The notes beneath the pieces were generated by a model. The model was not told the DNA's origin. It saw nothing but the letters and a program-made list of their open reading frames with translations, and searched no databases. 5,343 nt of DNA from Yoonia sp. (lineage in GTDB: Bacteria > Pseudomonadota > Alphaproteobacteria > Rhodobacterales > Rhodobacteraceae), in assembly GCA_020627605.1 (NCBI GenBank), contig JAHDGO010000164.1, positions 1 to 5,343 of the forward strand. The letters are read 5' to 3'. Below, one piece after another: positions 1 through 5,343 of this stretch (its first letter is position 1; the number at the start of each line of letters is the position of its first letter). The position numbers and the translations under genes were made by a program.

Positions 1-44
1 TCGCGGCCAAGGACACGGACGAGGACGCGCTGAACAGGTGGTAG
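1..44 (+). CDS. C-terminal end of an unidentified gene (partial)
   Basis: Reading from base 3, this stretch gives AAKDTDEDALNRW followed by TAG at 42-44. The codons nearly all end in G or C, as in the other genes here, and the acidic, polar tail looks like a real C-terminus. The other two plus-strand frames give arginine-rich or less protein-like readings. The 13 residues are too few to name a family. Its stop lies 3 bp from the stop of the converging GFA-family gene. The gene body is outside the window, so this call rests on composition and frame alone. Confidence 0.45.
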   Translation, partial: AAKDTDEDALNRW

Positions 45-47
45 CGG

Positions 48-446
48 TCAATCCGCCGTGTCGTCGATCACCGACGCCCGGTCCCACGGCTGCGCTGCAT
101 CGGTGTAGATTGATCGCGACGGCGCATAGCGGGTCGGGTCATCCAGCGCCCCGGCATGTACATAAATCCGGTCAGCCATCCGTTCACTGTTGCGCGTCAA
201 CTGCGCGCCGCAGGTCGGACAGAACCGGCTGAAGGTCGACCGACCTGATCTGCCCTGCATTGCATAGGTGCTGTAGCCTTCCGTCATCTGGAAATCCGCT
301 TTCGCCAGCGACACCATCTCTGAATGTCCGCCGCCGGTCAGTTGCTGGCAGTCGCGGCAATGACAGCGGAACATCGGTGCATCCAGCAATGTACCCTCCA
401 GTCGCACCTTCCCGCATTTGCAGCCACCTGTGACGCGCTCTGTCAT
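48..446 (-). CDS. GFA-family (CENP-V/GFA domain) zinc-binding protein
   Basis: This is a 132-residue cytoplasmic protein of the GFA fold, the family that includes glutathione-dependent formaldehyde-activating enzyme (Gfa). All the expected cysteine clusters are visible: GGCKCG with C9 and C11, CHCRDC with C28, C30 and C33, and FCPTCG with C76 and C79. In the family these bind structural and functional zinc. The RSIYTDAAQPW segment near residues 111-121 matches the usual C-terminal motif. The length is typical. The start at 446 is preceded by AGGGGA with a 6-nt spacer. The gene follows tag by 48 bp on the same strand, so cotranscription is plausible. The substrate cannot be read from the sequence. 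Most small GFA-fold proteins have no proven formaldehyde role, so I do not call it gfa. Confidence 0.9.
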   Translation of the reverse strand: MTERVTGGCKCGKVRLEGTLLDAPMFRCHCRDCQQLTGGGHSEMVSLAKADFQMTEGYSTYAMQGRSGRSTFSRFCPTCGAQLTRNSERMADRIYVHAGALDDPTRYAPSRSIYTDAAQPWDRASVIDDTAD

Positions 447-494
447 GCATCATCCCCTTTGGACCGATGCTAGATCAGGTCCGGAGGTTTGTCA

Positions 495-1091
495 TCAACG
501 CGGCCAGACTGCCGCCGGATCACGGGCCATGGCCGCGCATGGCGCGTGGCGAAAACAGGTGGTCGGATGGTTGTTGATCAGGCCTGTCGCCTCCATGAAG
601 GCATAGACGATCGTGGGACCGCAGAACTTGAACCCGGCCTTTTTCAGATCTTTTGAAATCTGTGCGGACAAGGGCGATTGCGTGGGCATCGCCGCCCGGT
701 CAGACAGCGTGGTCTGCAATGGTACGCCATCGACGTAGTCCCACAGAAACCTGTCAAAGCCGTCTTGTGCCTCAATCTCCAGATAGGCGCGGGCGTTGCC
801 GATGGTGGCCTCAATCTTGCCGCGGTGGCGGATGATGCCGGGGTCGGCCAGCAGGCGGGTGATGTCGTCCTCGCCCCAAGTCGCGATGACACTTGGGTCA
901 AACCCGGCGAACGCGCTGCGAAAGTTCGCGCGCTTTTTCAGAATGGTGATCCACGACAGTCCGGCCTGAAACCCATCAAGGATCAGCTTTTCCCACAGCG
1001 CGCGGCTGTCATATTCGGGCACGCCCCATTCGGTGTCGTGATAGTCGATGTAAATCTGTTCGGGGCCAGCCCAGCCGCAGCGCGTTGTCAT
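495..1091 (-). CDS. tag: DNA-3-methyladenine glycosylase I
   Basis: This 198-residue base-excision repair enzyme removes 3-methyladenine from alkylated DNA. It aligns by eye with E. coli Tag along its length: RCGW near the N-terminus, YHDTEWGVPEYDS at about 17-29, QAGLSWITILKKR at 42-54, GIIRHRGKIEATIGNARAYL at 85-104, and KKAGFKFCGPT at 150-160. The zinc ligands known from E. coli Tag are all present as C5, H18, H175 and C179. The base-recognition glutamate, E38 in E. coli, is aspartate here (D39 in LDGFQAGLSW); I recall the same form in other alphaproteobacterial sequences. The SD is AAGGA, 5 nt from the start. The gene is divergent from the EAL-domain gene and upstream of the GFA-family gene. 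It runs about ten residues longer than E. coli Tag at the C-terminus. Confidence 0.95.
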   Translation of the reverse strand: MTTRCGWAGPEQIYIDYHDTEWGVPEYDSRALWEKLILDGFQAGLSWITILKKRANFRSAFAGFDPSVIATWGEDDITRLLADPGIIRHRGKIEATIGNARAYLEIEAQDGFDRFLWDYVDGVPLQTTLSDRAAMPTQSPLSAQISKDLKKAGFKFCGPTIVYAFMEATGLINNHPTTCFRHAPCAAMARDPAAVWPR

Positions 1092-1158
1092 GGCAATCCT
1101 TAACCAGCCCTTTACCGCTCATCGTGCATCACTGTCCTGCGTTTGATGGAGCAGCACA

Positions 1159-1965
1159 ATGCAGAATATGACAATGGCGGCCCCCGCACGGGACGAGGCC
1201 GCGCTAAGCACACCACTGGAATACGCCTATGCCAGCCGTGATGCCGATGTCATTGACATGGTGCGTGACGCGCTGCGCGCCGGGCGCACGCAACTCGCAT
1301 TTCACCCGGTTGTACTTGCCGACCGCACCGATGAGGTCAGCTTTCACGAGGGGTTGATCCGCCTGACCGATGATGCTGGCCGGGTCCTGCCTGCGGGGCA
1401 TTTCATGCCGCAGGTCGAGGATACAGCGCTGGGACGTCAGATTGATTGCGTGGCGCTGCGCCTTGCCTTTGACGCGCTGGAGGCGTCGCCGGACCTGCGG
1501 CTGTCGGTCAATCTTTCTGCCCGGTCCATCGGCGATGCGGAGTGGCGGCGCATTCTGGATCGCGGGCTCTTGGGGCCCGGCGATCTGGGGATGCGGCTGA
1601 TTTTCGAGATCACGGAAAGCTCTGCCATGATCCTGCATGATCAGGTGGTCCGTTTCATGGCCGAGATGCAGCCAAAAGGGATCTGCTTTGCGCTGGACGG
1701 ATTTGGTGCCGGGCTGATCTCTTTCCGGCATCTGAAGGATTTCTTCTTTGATCTTGTGAAGATCGACAAAAGCTTTGCCCGTGGCATTGACCACGACCCC
1801 GACAATCAGGTGCTGGCAGAGGCGCTGATCACCGTGGCACAGCAGTTTGAGATGTTCGTGGTCGCCGACGGTGTGGAAAGTGCGGCAGAGGCGGCGTTTC
1901 TGCGCGATATCGGTGCGGACTGCCTGCAGGGCTATCACTTCGGCATTCCCGCGTTGACACTCTAG
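1159..1965 (+). CDS. Stand-alone EAL-domain protein, probably catalytically impaired
   Basis: This 268-residue protein consists almost wholly of one EAL domain, the fold of cyclic di-GMP phosphodiesterases. No GGDEF, PAS, signal peptide or membrane segment is seen. Recognisable motifs are HEGLIRL (E64), SVNLS (N118), FEITES (E150, E153), VKIDKSF (K201, D203), GVES (E240) and LQGYHFG (Q257). Two usual residues are changed: the DDFG metal-binding loop reads DGFG, putting glycine at 181, and AEGVE reads ADGVE, putting aspartate at 237. The spacing between motifs matches that of RocR, so the alignment is firm. Loss of the second loop aspartate should weaken or abolish hydrolysis; it may still bind c-di-GMP or a partner protein. 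The SD GGAG at 1148-1151 lies 7 nt before the ATG. It is divergent from tag, and no convincing promoter was seen in the 67-bp gap. Confidence 0.9.
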   Translation: MQNMTMAAPARDEAALSTPLEYAYASRDADVIDMVRDALRAGRTQLAFHPVVLADRTDEVSFHEGLIRLTDDAGRVLPAGHFMPQVEDTALGRQIDCVALRLAFDALEASPDLRLSVNLSARSIGDAEWRRILDRGLLGPGDLGMRLIFEITESSAMILHDQVVRFMAEMQPKGICFALDGFGAGLISFRHLKDFFFDLVKIDKSFARGIDHDPDNQVLAEALITVAQQFEMFVVADGVESAAEAAFLRDIGADCLQGYHFGIPALTL

Positions 1966-2041
1966 CCCCGGTGTCTTCCCTTGCGTCACATGCATAGGGG
2001 ATTTGATTTGCACTGCCATGGCTGACCCAATATGGACATGC

Positions 2042-2066
2042 GCAAGCGGCTGGGGGGCCGCCTTGC
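2042..2066 (+). other. Hairpin in the gap before phaA
   Basis: GCAAGCGGC at 2042-2050 pairs with GCCGCCTTGC at 2057-2066, giving nine base pairs with one bulged C at 2061 and a six-base loop that is mostly G. No T run follows, so it is not a standard intrinsic terminator for the EAL gene. It lies 58 bases before the phaA start and could be a structured 5' leader of the pha transcript. The rest of the 159-bp gap shows only weak promoter-like elements, such as TTGCAC at 2008-2013 with TATGGA at 2031-2036, which I do not call as a promoter. Confidence 0.35.
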
Positions 2067-2109
2067 ACCCATCACGTGCAGATGGCACCTTCCAGCGCAA
2101 AGATTAACT

Positions 2110-2117
2110 GGAGGGGG
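2110..2117 (+). promoter_or_regulatory. Ribosome binding site deciding the phaA start
   Basis: GGAGGGGG is a strong Shine-Dalgarno sequence about 7 to 10 bases before the ATG at 2125. It favours that start over an in-frame ATG at 2032, which would add 31 residues that look unlike any thiolase N-terminus. Confidence 0.85.
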
Positions 2118-2124
2118 ATTTCCC

Positions 2125-3300
2125 ATGACCAACGTCGTTATCGCATCTGCTGCACGGACTGCCGTCGGCAGCTTTGGCGGTTCATTCGCAAATACACCGG
2201 CCCATGATCTTGGTGCTGCTGTTCTCGAAGAGGTCGTTGCCCGCGCAGGCATCGACAAATCCGAAGTCAGCGAAACCATCATGGGGCAGGTGCTGACCGC
2301 CGCCCAAGGCCAGAACCCGGCCCGTCAGGCTCATATCAACGCCGGCCTGCCCATCGAGTCCGCTGCTTGGGGCATCAACCAGGTGTGCGGGTCAGGCCTG
2401 CGCGCTGTTGCCATCGGGGCCCAGCACATCCAACTGGGTGATGCAGCTATCGTTGCCGCCGGTGGTCAGGAAAACATGACACTCAGCACCCATGCAGCAC
2501 ATCTGCGCGCAGGGCAAAAAATGGGTGACATGAAATACATCGACACCATGATCCGCGACGGTCTGTGGGATGCGTTCAACAACTACCACATGGGCCAGAC
2601 GGCTGAAAACGTCGCCGAAAAATGGCAGATCAGCCGCGACCAGCAGGATCAGTTTGCCGTCGCCTCCCAGAACAAGGCAGAGGCCGCGCAGAAGGCAGGC
2701 AAGTTTGCAGACGAAATCGCGGCCTTCACCGTAAAGACCCGCAAGGGCGACATCATCGTCGATCAGGATGAATACATCCGCCACGGCGCCACGATGGAAG
2801 CCATGCAGAAACTGCGCCCGGCCTTCACCAAGGACGGGTCCGTGACCGCCGCCAACGCATCCGGCCTGAACGACGGTGCAGCAGCAACATTGCTGATGAC
2901 AGCAGATGAGGCCGAAAAGCGCGGTATCGAACCTTTGGCCCGCATCGCATCCTACGCGACTGCCGGTCTTGACCCATCCATCATGGGCGTCGGCCCTGTC
3001 ATGGCGTCGCGCAAGGCGCTGGAAAAAGCAGGCTGGACCGTTGATGACCTTGACCTTGTGGAGGCGAACGAAGCGTTTGCCGCACAGGCCTGCGCGGTCA
3101 ACAAGGACATGGGCTGGGACCCATCCATCGTGAACGTCAACGGTGGCGCCATCGCCATCGGCCACCCCATCGGGGCGTCTGGCTGCCGCGTGCTGAATAC
3201 GCTGCTGTTCGAGATGAAGCGCCGGGATGCCAAGAAAGGCATCGCCACACTGTGCATCGGTGGCGGCATGGGCGTCGCTCTGTGCGTCGAGCGTCCGTAA
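2125..3300 (+). CDS. phaA: Acetyl-CoA C-acetyltransferase (beta-ketothiolase)
   Basis: This cytoplasmic enzyme condenses two acetyl-CoA to acetoacetyl-CoA plus CoA, the first step of polyhydroxybutyrate synthesis; the reaction is reversible. The protein is 391 residues, the usual thiolase length. Visible features are the N-terminal [16 protein letters not shown], the acyl-accepting C88 in [11 protein letters not shown]315 in [10 protein letters not shown]347 in [14 protein letters not shown], and the proton-shuttle C377 in CIGGGMG. These match the Zoogloea ramigera thiolase catalytic set (C89, N316, H348, C378) offset by one. The substrate-loop region [16 protein letters not shown] and the [11 protein letters not shown] segment resemble Rhodobacter-type PhaA. 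phaB follows after 80 bp, which supports a biosynthetic role over fatty-acid breakdown, though atoB-type use cannot be excluded. The start is fixed by the strong SD at 2110. Confidence 0.96.
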   Translation: MTNVVIASAARTAVGSFGGSFANTPAHDLGAAVLEEVVARAGIDKSEVSETIMGQVLTAAQGQNPARQAHINAGLPIESAAWGINQVCGSGLRAVAIGAQHIQLGDAAIVAAGGQENMTLSTHAAHLRAGQKMGDMKYIDTMIRDGLWDAFNNYHMGQTAENVAEKWQISRDQQDQFAVASQNKAEAAQKAGKFADEIAAFTVKTRKGDIIVDQDEYIRHGATMEAMQKLRPAFTKDGSVTAANASGLNDGAAATLLMTADEAEKRGIEPLARIASYATAGLDPSIMGVGPVMASRKALEKAGWTVDDLDLVEANEAFAAQACAVNKDMGWDPSIVNVNGGAIAIGHPIGASGCRVLNTLLFEMKRRDAKKGIATLCIGGGMGVALCVERP

Positions 3301-3313
3301 GGTCACAAAGTAA

Positions 3314-3343
3314 TATCGTTGCGCCCAGAGCGGCGCAACGATA
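3314..3343 (+). other. Perfect 12-bp hairpin in the phaA-phaB spacer
   Basis: TATCGTTGCGCC at 3314-3325 pairs without mismatch with GGCGCAACGATA at 3332-3343 around a six-base loop, CAGAGC. The bases that follow are AACAAGATT, not a U run, so efficient intrinsic termination is unlikely. The element begins 14 bases after the phaA stop and ends 37 bases before the phaB start, leaving the phaB SD free. It could protect the 3' end of phaA RNA, mark a processing site, or cause partial attenuation. Confidence 0.8.
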
Positions 3344-3367
3344 ACAAGATTACCAACGAAATACCTT

Positions 3368-3374
3368 GGAGGAG
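3368..3374 (+). promoter_or_regulatory. Ribosome binding site deciding the phaB start
   Basis: GGAGGAG lies 6 bases before the ATG at 3381. An in-frame TTG at 3366 would place this SD inside the coding sequence and add five residues with no family support, so the ATG is chosen. Confidence 0.88.
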
Positions 3375-3380
3375 AATATC

Positions 3381-4106
3381 ATGTCCCGTGTTGCACTTGT
3401 AACCGGCGGCTCGCGCGGTATCGGCGCGGCCATTTCCACAGCCCTGAAAGACGCAGGTTATACTGTTGCCGCGACTTATGCCGGCAACGATGAAAAGGCA
3501 GCGGCCTTTACAGCCGAGACCGGCATCAAGACCTACAAATGGGATGTCGGCAACTATGACGCCTGCAAGGACGGCATCGCCAAGATCGAAGCTGACCTTG
3601 GCCCGGTGGAAATCCTGGTCAACAACGCTGGCATCACCCGCGACGCGCCGTTCCACAAGATGACGCCACAGCAGTGGCACGAATGTATCGACACCAACCT
3701 GAATGGTGTCTTCAACATGACCCATAACGTCTGGGGCGGCATGCGCGAGCGCAAGTTCGGCCGCATCGTGACCATCAGTTCGATCAACGGGCAGAAGGGT
3801 CAGTTTGCGCAGGCCAACTATGCCGCGACAAAGGCCGGCGACATCGGCTTTACCAAGGCGCTGGCTCAGGAAGGTGCGCGCGCTGGCATCACCGTCAACG
3901 TCGTCGCACCCGGCTACATCAATACCGAGATGATGAGCACGATCCCTGAAAAGGTGATGAACGAGGTCATCCTGCCGCAGATCCCCGTGGGCCGCCTTGG
4001 CGAAGCCTCAGAGATTGCGCGCGCGGTGCTGTTCCTTGTGTCTGACGACGGCGGGTTCGTGACAGGCTCTACCCTGTCGGCGAACGGCGGTCAGTATATG
4101 TCCTAG
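3381..4106 (+). CDS. phaB: Acetoacetyl-CoA reductase (SDR family)
   Basis: This 241-residue cytoplasmic short-chain dehydrogenase reduces acetoacetyl-CoA to (R)-3-hydroxybutyryl-CoA, normally with NADPH, supplying the monomer for PHA synthase. The Rossmann motif TGGSRGIG is at residues 8-15, NNAG at 81-84, and the catalytic set reads N106, S134, Y147 and K151. The stretch INGQKGQFAQANYAATKAG around the active site separates PhaB from FabG-type reductases; PhaB usually has Gly where this has Ala in QFAQ. PGYINTEM at 177-184 is the usual loop after beta-6. The length fits PhaB. It follows phaA by 80 bp on the same strand and is followed by a strong terminator, so phaA-phaB form a two-gene operon end. 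A FabG function is much less likely given the neighbour and the motif. Confidence 0.95.
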   Translation: MSRVALVTGGSRGIGAAISTALKDAGYTVAATYAGNDEKAAAFTAETGIKTYKWDVGNYDACKDGIAKIEADLGPVEILVNNAGITRDAPFHKMTPQQWHECIDTNLNGVFNMTHNVWGGMRERKFGRIVTISSINGQKGQFAQANYAATKAGDIGFTKALAQEGARAGITVNVVAPGYINTEMMSTIPEKVMNEVILPQIPVGRLGEASEIARAVLFLVSDDGGFVTGSTLSANGGQYMS

Positions 4107-4129
4107 GTCACAGCGACCTGAAAATGATC

Positions 4130-4161
4130 AAGGGCCACGCTGATCAGGCGTGGCCCTTTTT
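4130..4161. terminator. Intrinsic terminator after phaB, probably bidirectional
   Basis: AAGGGCCACGC at 4130-4140 pairs perfectly with GCGTGGCCCTT at 4148-4158 around the loop TGATCAG, and T residues run through 4161. It begins 24 bases after the phaB stop. Read on the minus strand, the same stem is followed by TGATCATTTT, a weaker T-rich tail. It could therefore also stop transcription of the small minus-strand gene whose stop is at 4194. Confidence 0.93.
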
Positions 4162-4193
4162 CGTTCGGTGGCCGTCTGGCCGCCGCAGCGAAA

Positions 4194-4304
4194 TCAGTGG
4201 CGGAAGGTCAGCCAGCGAAAGGCCTTGCGGATCGCGGCCCCGCGTTCCTCATGTGCGCGGTTGAAACCTTCACGGATACGGGCGTCTGTTGTTGTCTCGA
4301 TCAT
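4194..4304 (-). CDS. Small protein of 36 residues, function unknown
   Basis: An ATG at 4304 opens a 36-codon frame ending in TGA at 4196-4194. The protein begins MIETTTDARIREGFNRAHEE and ends in the basic, amphipathic-looking segment AAIRKAFRWLTFRH. It has no cysteine, signal peptide or membrane segment, and carries about eight K/R against five D/E. Support for a real gene comes from AAGGA (plus-strand 4313-4317) with an 8-nt spacer, a plausible promoter at 4345-4373, and codons ending largely in G or C. It also has a terminator downstream and fills a gap that is otherwise empty. It lies divergent to a LysR-type regulator and may be its target. I do not recognise the family. It resembles in style the very short arginine-rich proteins common in alphaproteobacteria, but not clearly DUF1127. 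Confidence 0.72.
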   Translation of the reverse strand: MIETTTDARIREGFNRAHEERGAAIRKAFRWLTFRH

Positions 4305-4344
4305 GGGTCTGTTCCTTGTTTGATGTGTCTGATGACTTGCACCC

Positions 4345-4373
4345 AATATGCGGTTTCAGGGCGCTCTCGACAA
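4345..4373 (-). promoter_or_regulatory. Candidate sigma-70-type promoter for the 36-residue gene
   Basis: On the minus strand TTGTCG (plus 4368-4373) and CATATT (plus 4345-4350) are separated by exactly 17 bases; each matches consensus at four of six positions. The predicted transcript start near 4338 leaves a leader of about 34 bases containing the AAGGA ribosome site. A short inverted repeat, TCTCG/CGAGA at 4365-4379, overlaps the -35 element. Confidence 0.45.
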
Positions 4374-4390
4374 ACGAGACTTTCTATTGC

Positions 4391-4415
4391 TTCAGTTAAG
4401 CTGTATTAAACTGAA
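4391..4415. promoter_or_regulatory. Candidate LysR-type operator (T-N11-A dyad)
   Basis: TTCAGTT at 4391-4397 and AACTGAA at 4409-4415 form a perfect 7-bp inverted repeat with an 11-base spacer, the T-N11-A geometry known for LysR-family binding sites. The centre, 4403, lies about 65 bp upstream of the predicted transcript start of the divergent small gene, the usual place for a LysR recognition site. The right arm ends 2 bases before the regulator's ATG, so binding could also repress the regulator's own gene. This is inferred from sequence and spacing only. Confidence 0.6.
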
Positions 4416-4417
4416 CC

Positions 4418-5343
4418 ATGTCTGATAGATTGCCCCCACTGACCGCTTTGCGCGCCTTCGAAGCCGCTGCGCGCCACATGTCATTTGCCCGCGCCGCTGA
4501 CGAATTGAATGTCACTCCAGCAGCATTATCATATCAAATCAAGGCGTTAGAGGCAGACCTCGGCGTGCCGGTGTTTCGCCGCCTGAACCGCGCGGTGGAG
4601 CTGACAGAGGCAGGACGCACACTGGCGCCGGGGACAAGTGATGCGTTTTCCGCATTGTCAGCCGCGTGGCGAAAGACAAAAAGATTGAACGATAGCGGCA
4701 TCCTGACGGTCACCGCAGGGCCTGCATTCACGTCCAAATGGCTGGCCCCGCGTATGTATGACTTTGCCCAGGCCCATCAGGAAATTGAGTTGCGGTTTCT
4801 GGCCACCTTGCGGCTGGTCGACTTTGATCGGGACGAGGTTGATGTCGCAATCCGGTTTGGCATGGGCGACGACAAGGGCGTTTATGCACGCCCGCTGATC
4901 CGCGAATGGGTCACGCCGATGATGACGCCGGACATGGCGCAGGTGATCGACACGCCAGAAAAGCTGTCACAGGCGACGCTGGTGCATGATGATTCGATCA
5001 GCTTTTTCAAGAAGCCGGCGGATTGGGCTGCGTGGTGCCGCGCCGCGGGGATCGAAATCGACCTCAGCCATGGGCCGCATTTTTCGCAGGCCGATCATGC
5101 GCTGGATGCGGCCATTGCGGGAAGCGGGGTTGTTCTGGGGCGGGTTTCGCTGGCGACCCGTGCGCTGGAATCGAAACGGCTGGTCGCACCGTTTGAGGTC
5201 GGCCTGTTGTCGGATGCGCAGTTTCGGTTCGTCTGCCCGTTGGGGCACGAAAAACGCCCGCATGTTGCAGCGTTTGAGGAATGGGTGAGGCAGGAAATTC
5301 AGACGTCGACCCAGTTTGAGACGGGCCGCCGCCTGATTGATGT
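4418..5343 (+). CDS. GcvA-like LysR-type transcriptional regulator (3' end outside window)
   Basis: The frame is open from ATG 4418 to the window edge, giving 308 residues with no stop yet. LysR proteins of this type are about 300 residues, so little is missing. The N-terminus LPPLTALRAFEAAARHMSF and the helix-turn-helix around 21-43 (RAADELNVTPAALSYQIKAL), then LEADLGVPVFRR, are typical of the GcvA-like subgroup. Residues from about 95 onward form the substrate-binding effector domain (ILTVTAGPAFTSKWLAPR; VDVAIRFGMG). The start is fixed because an in-frame TGA at 4412-4414 lies just upstream. No Shine-Dalgarno precedes it; TATTAA at 4404-4409 could be a -10 element giving a nearly leaderless mRNA. 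The regulated genes are unknown; the divergent 36-residue gene is the best local candidate, and the neighbouring pha operon is a weaker one. Confidence 0.93.
   Translation, partial: MSDRLPPLTALRAFEAAARHMSFARAADELNVTPAALSYQIKALEADLGVPVFRRLNRAVELTEAGRTLAPGTSDAFSALSAAWRKTKRLNDSGILTVTAGPAFTSKWLAPRMYDFAQAHQEIELRFLATLRLVDFDRDEVDVAIRFGMGDDKGVYARPLIREWVTPMMTPDMAQVIDTPEKLSQATLVHDDSISFFKKPADWAAWCRAAGIEIDLSHGPHFSQADHALDAAIAGSGVVLGRVSLATRALESKRLVAPFEVGLLSDAQFRFVCPLGHEKRPHVAAFEEWVRQEIQTSTQFETGRRLID

Noticed and set aside
678..1103. Plus-strand open frame of 141 codons opposite tag
   Set aside because: It lies antisense to a complete Tag with all zinc ligands, and no domain is recognisable.
1204..2100. 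Long minus-strand open frame (298 codons) opposite the EAL gene
   Set aside because: It is antisense to a clear EAL domain, has no recognisable family features, and is explained by the codon bias of the real gene.
2032..2124. N-terminal extension of phaA from an upstream ATG
   Set aside because: The added residues do not match thiolases, and the strong SD at 2110-2117 points to ATG 2125.
2392..3306. Long minus-strand open frame (304 codons) opposite phaA
   Set aside because: The plus strand encodes a full-length thiolase with all catalytic residues; the antisense frame is rich in His, Cys and Asp without a family pattern.
3366..3380. TTG start for phaB
   Set aside because: It would place the SD inside the gene; ATG 3381 gives the normal PhaB N-terminus.
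4166..4185. Second GC-rich hairpin (CGGTGGCC/GGCCGCCG) after the phaB terminator
   Set aside because: It needs a G-U pair on the plus strand and has a mismatch on the minus strand, with no T run on either side; it was not strong enough to list.
4197..4409. Plus-strand open frame of 70 codons between phaB and the LysR gene
   Set aside because: It is antisense to the better supported 36-residue minus-strand gene, is cysteine-rich with no family pattern, and overlaps the promoter and operator region.
1..5343. Search for CRISPR arrays, tRNA or rRNA genes, insertion sequences, attachment sites or phage genes
   Set aside because: No spaced repeats, tRNA-like cloverleaf, transposase motifs or terminal inverted repeats were seen; the window reads as ordinary chromosomal sequence.

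Overview
The window looks like a piece of an alphaproteobacterial chromosome, most likely from the Rhodobacterales (roseobacter group). This rests on the high-GC coding style, on thiolase and acetoacetyl-CoA reductase sequences that read like the Rhodobacter/Paracoccus PhaA and PhaB types, and on the tight gene packing. The assignment is from pattern recognition only; no database search was possible.

Left part (1-1091): the last 13 codons of an unidentified plus-strand gene run in and stop 3 bp from the stop codon of a converging minus-strand gene for a GFA-family zinc protein (48-446). Upstream of that gene on the same strand is tag, DNA-3-methyladenine glycosylase I (495-1091), so tag and the GFA gene probably form one minus-strand unit. 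Divergent from tag, across a 67-bp gap, is a stand-alone EAL-domain protein (1159-1965) in which two conserved catalytic-motif positions are altered.

Centre (1966-4161): a 159-bp gap holding a candidate leader hairpin leads to phaA (acetyl-CoA acetyltransferase, 2125-3300) and phaB (acetoacetyl-CoA reductase, 3381-4106). Together these turn two acetyl-CoA into (R)-3-hydroxybutyryl-CoA, the monomer for polyhydroxybutyrate. The 80-bp phaA-phaB spacer contains a perfect 12-bp hairpin without a U tract. The operon ends at a strong intrinsic terminator (4130-4161). The polymerase gene phaC is not in the window.

Right part (4162-5343): an unlisted 36-codon gene on the minus strand (4194-4304) has a good Shine-Dalgarno and a plausible promoter. 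It lies divergent to a GcvA-like LysR-type regulator that starts at 4418 and runs off the right end. Between them sits a perfect 7-bp inverted repeat of the LysR T-N11-A kind. Its centre lies about 65 bp upstream of the predicted start of the small gene's transcript, and it also abuts the regulator's own start codon. This suggests a regulator/microprotein pair.

Most of the window is ordinary housekeeping and storage metabolism. The points most worth a second look are the degenerate EAL protein, the LysR/microprotein pair, and the phaA-phaB intercistronic hairpin.
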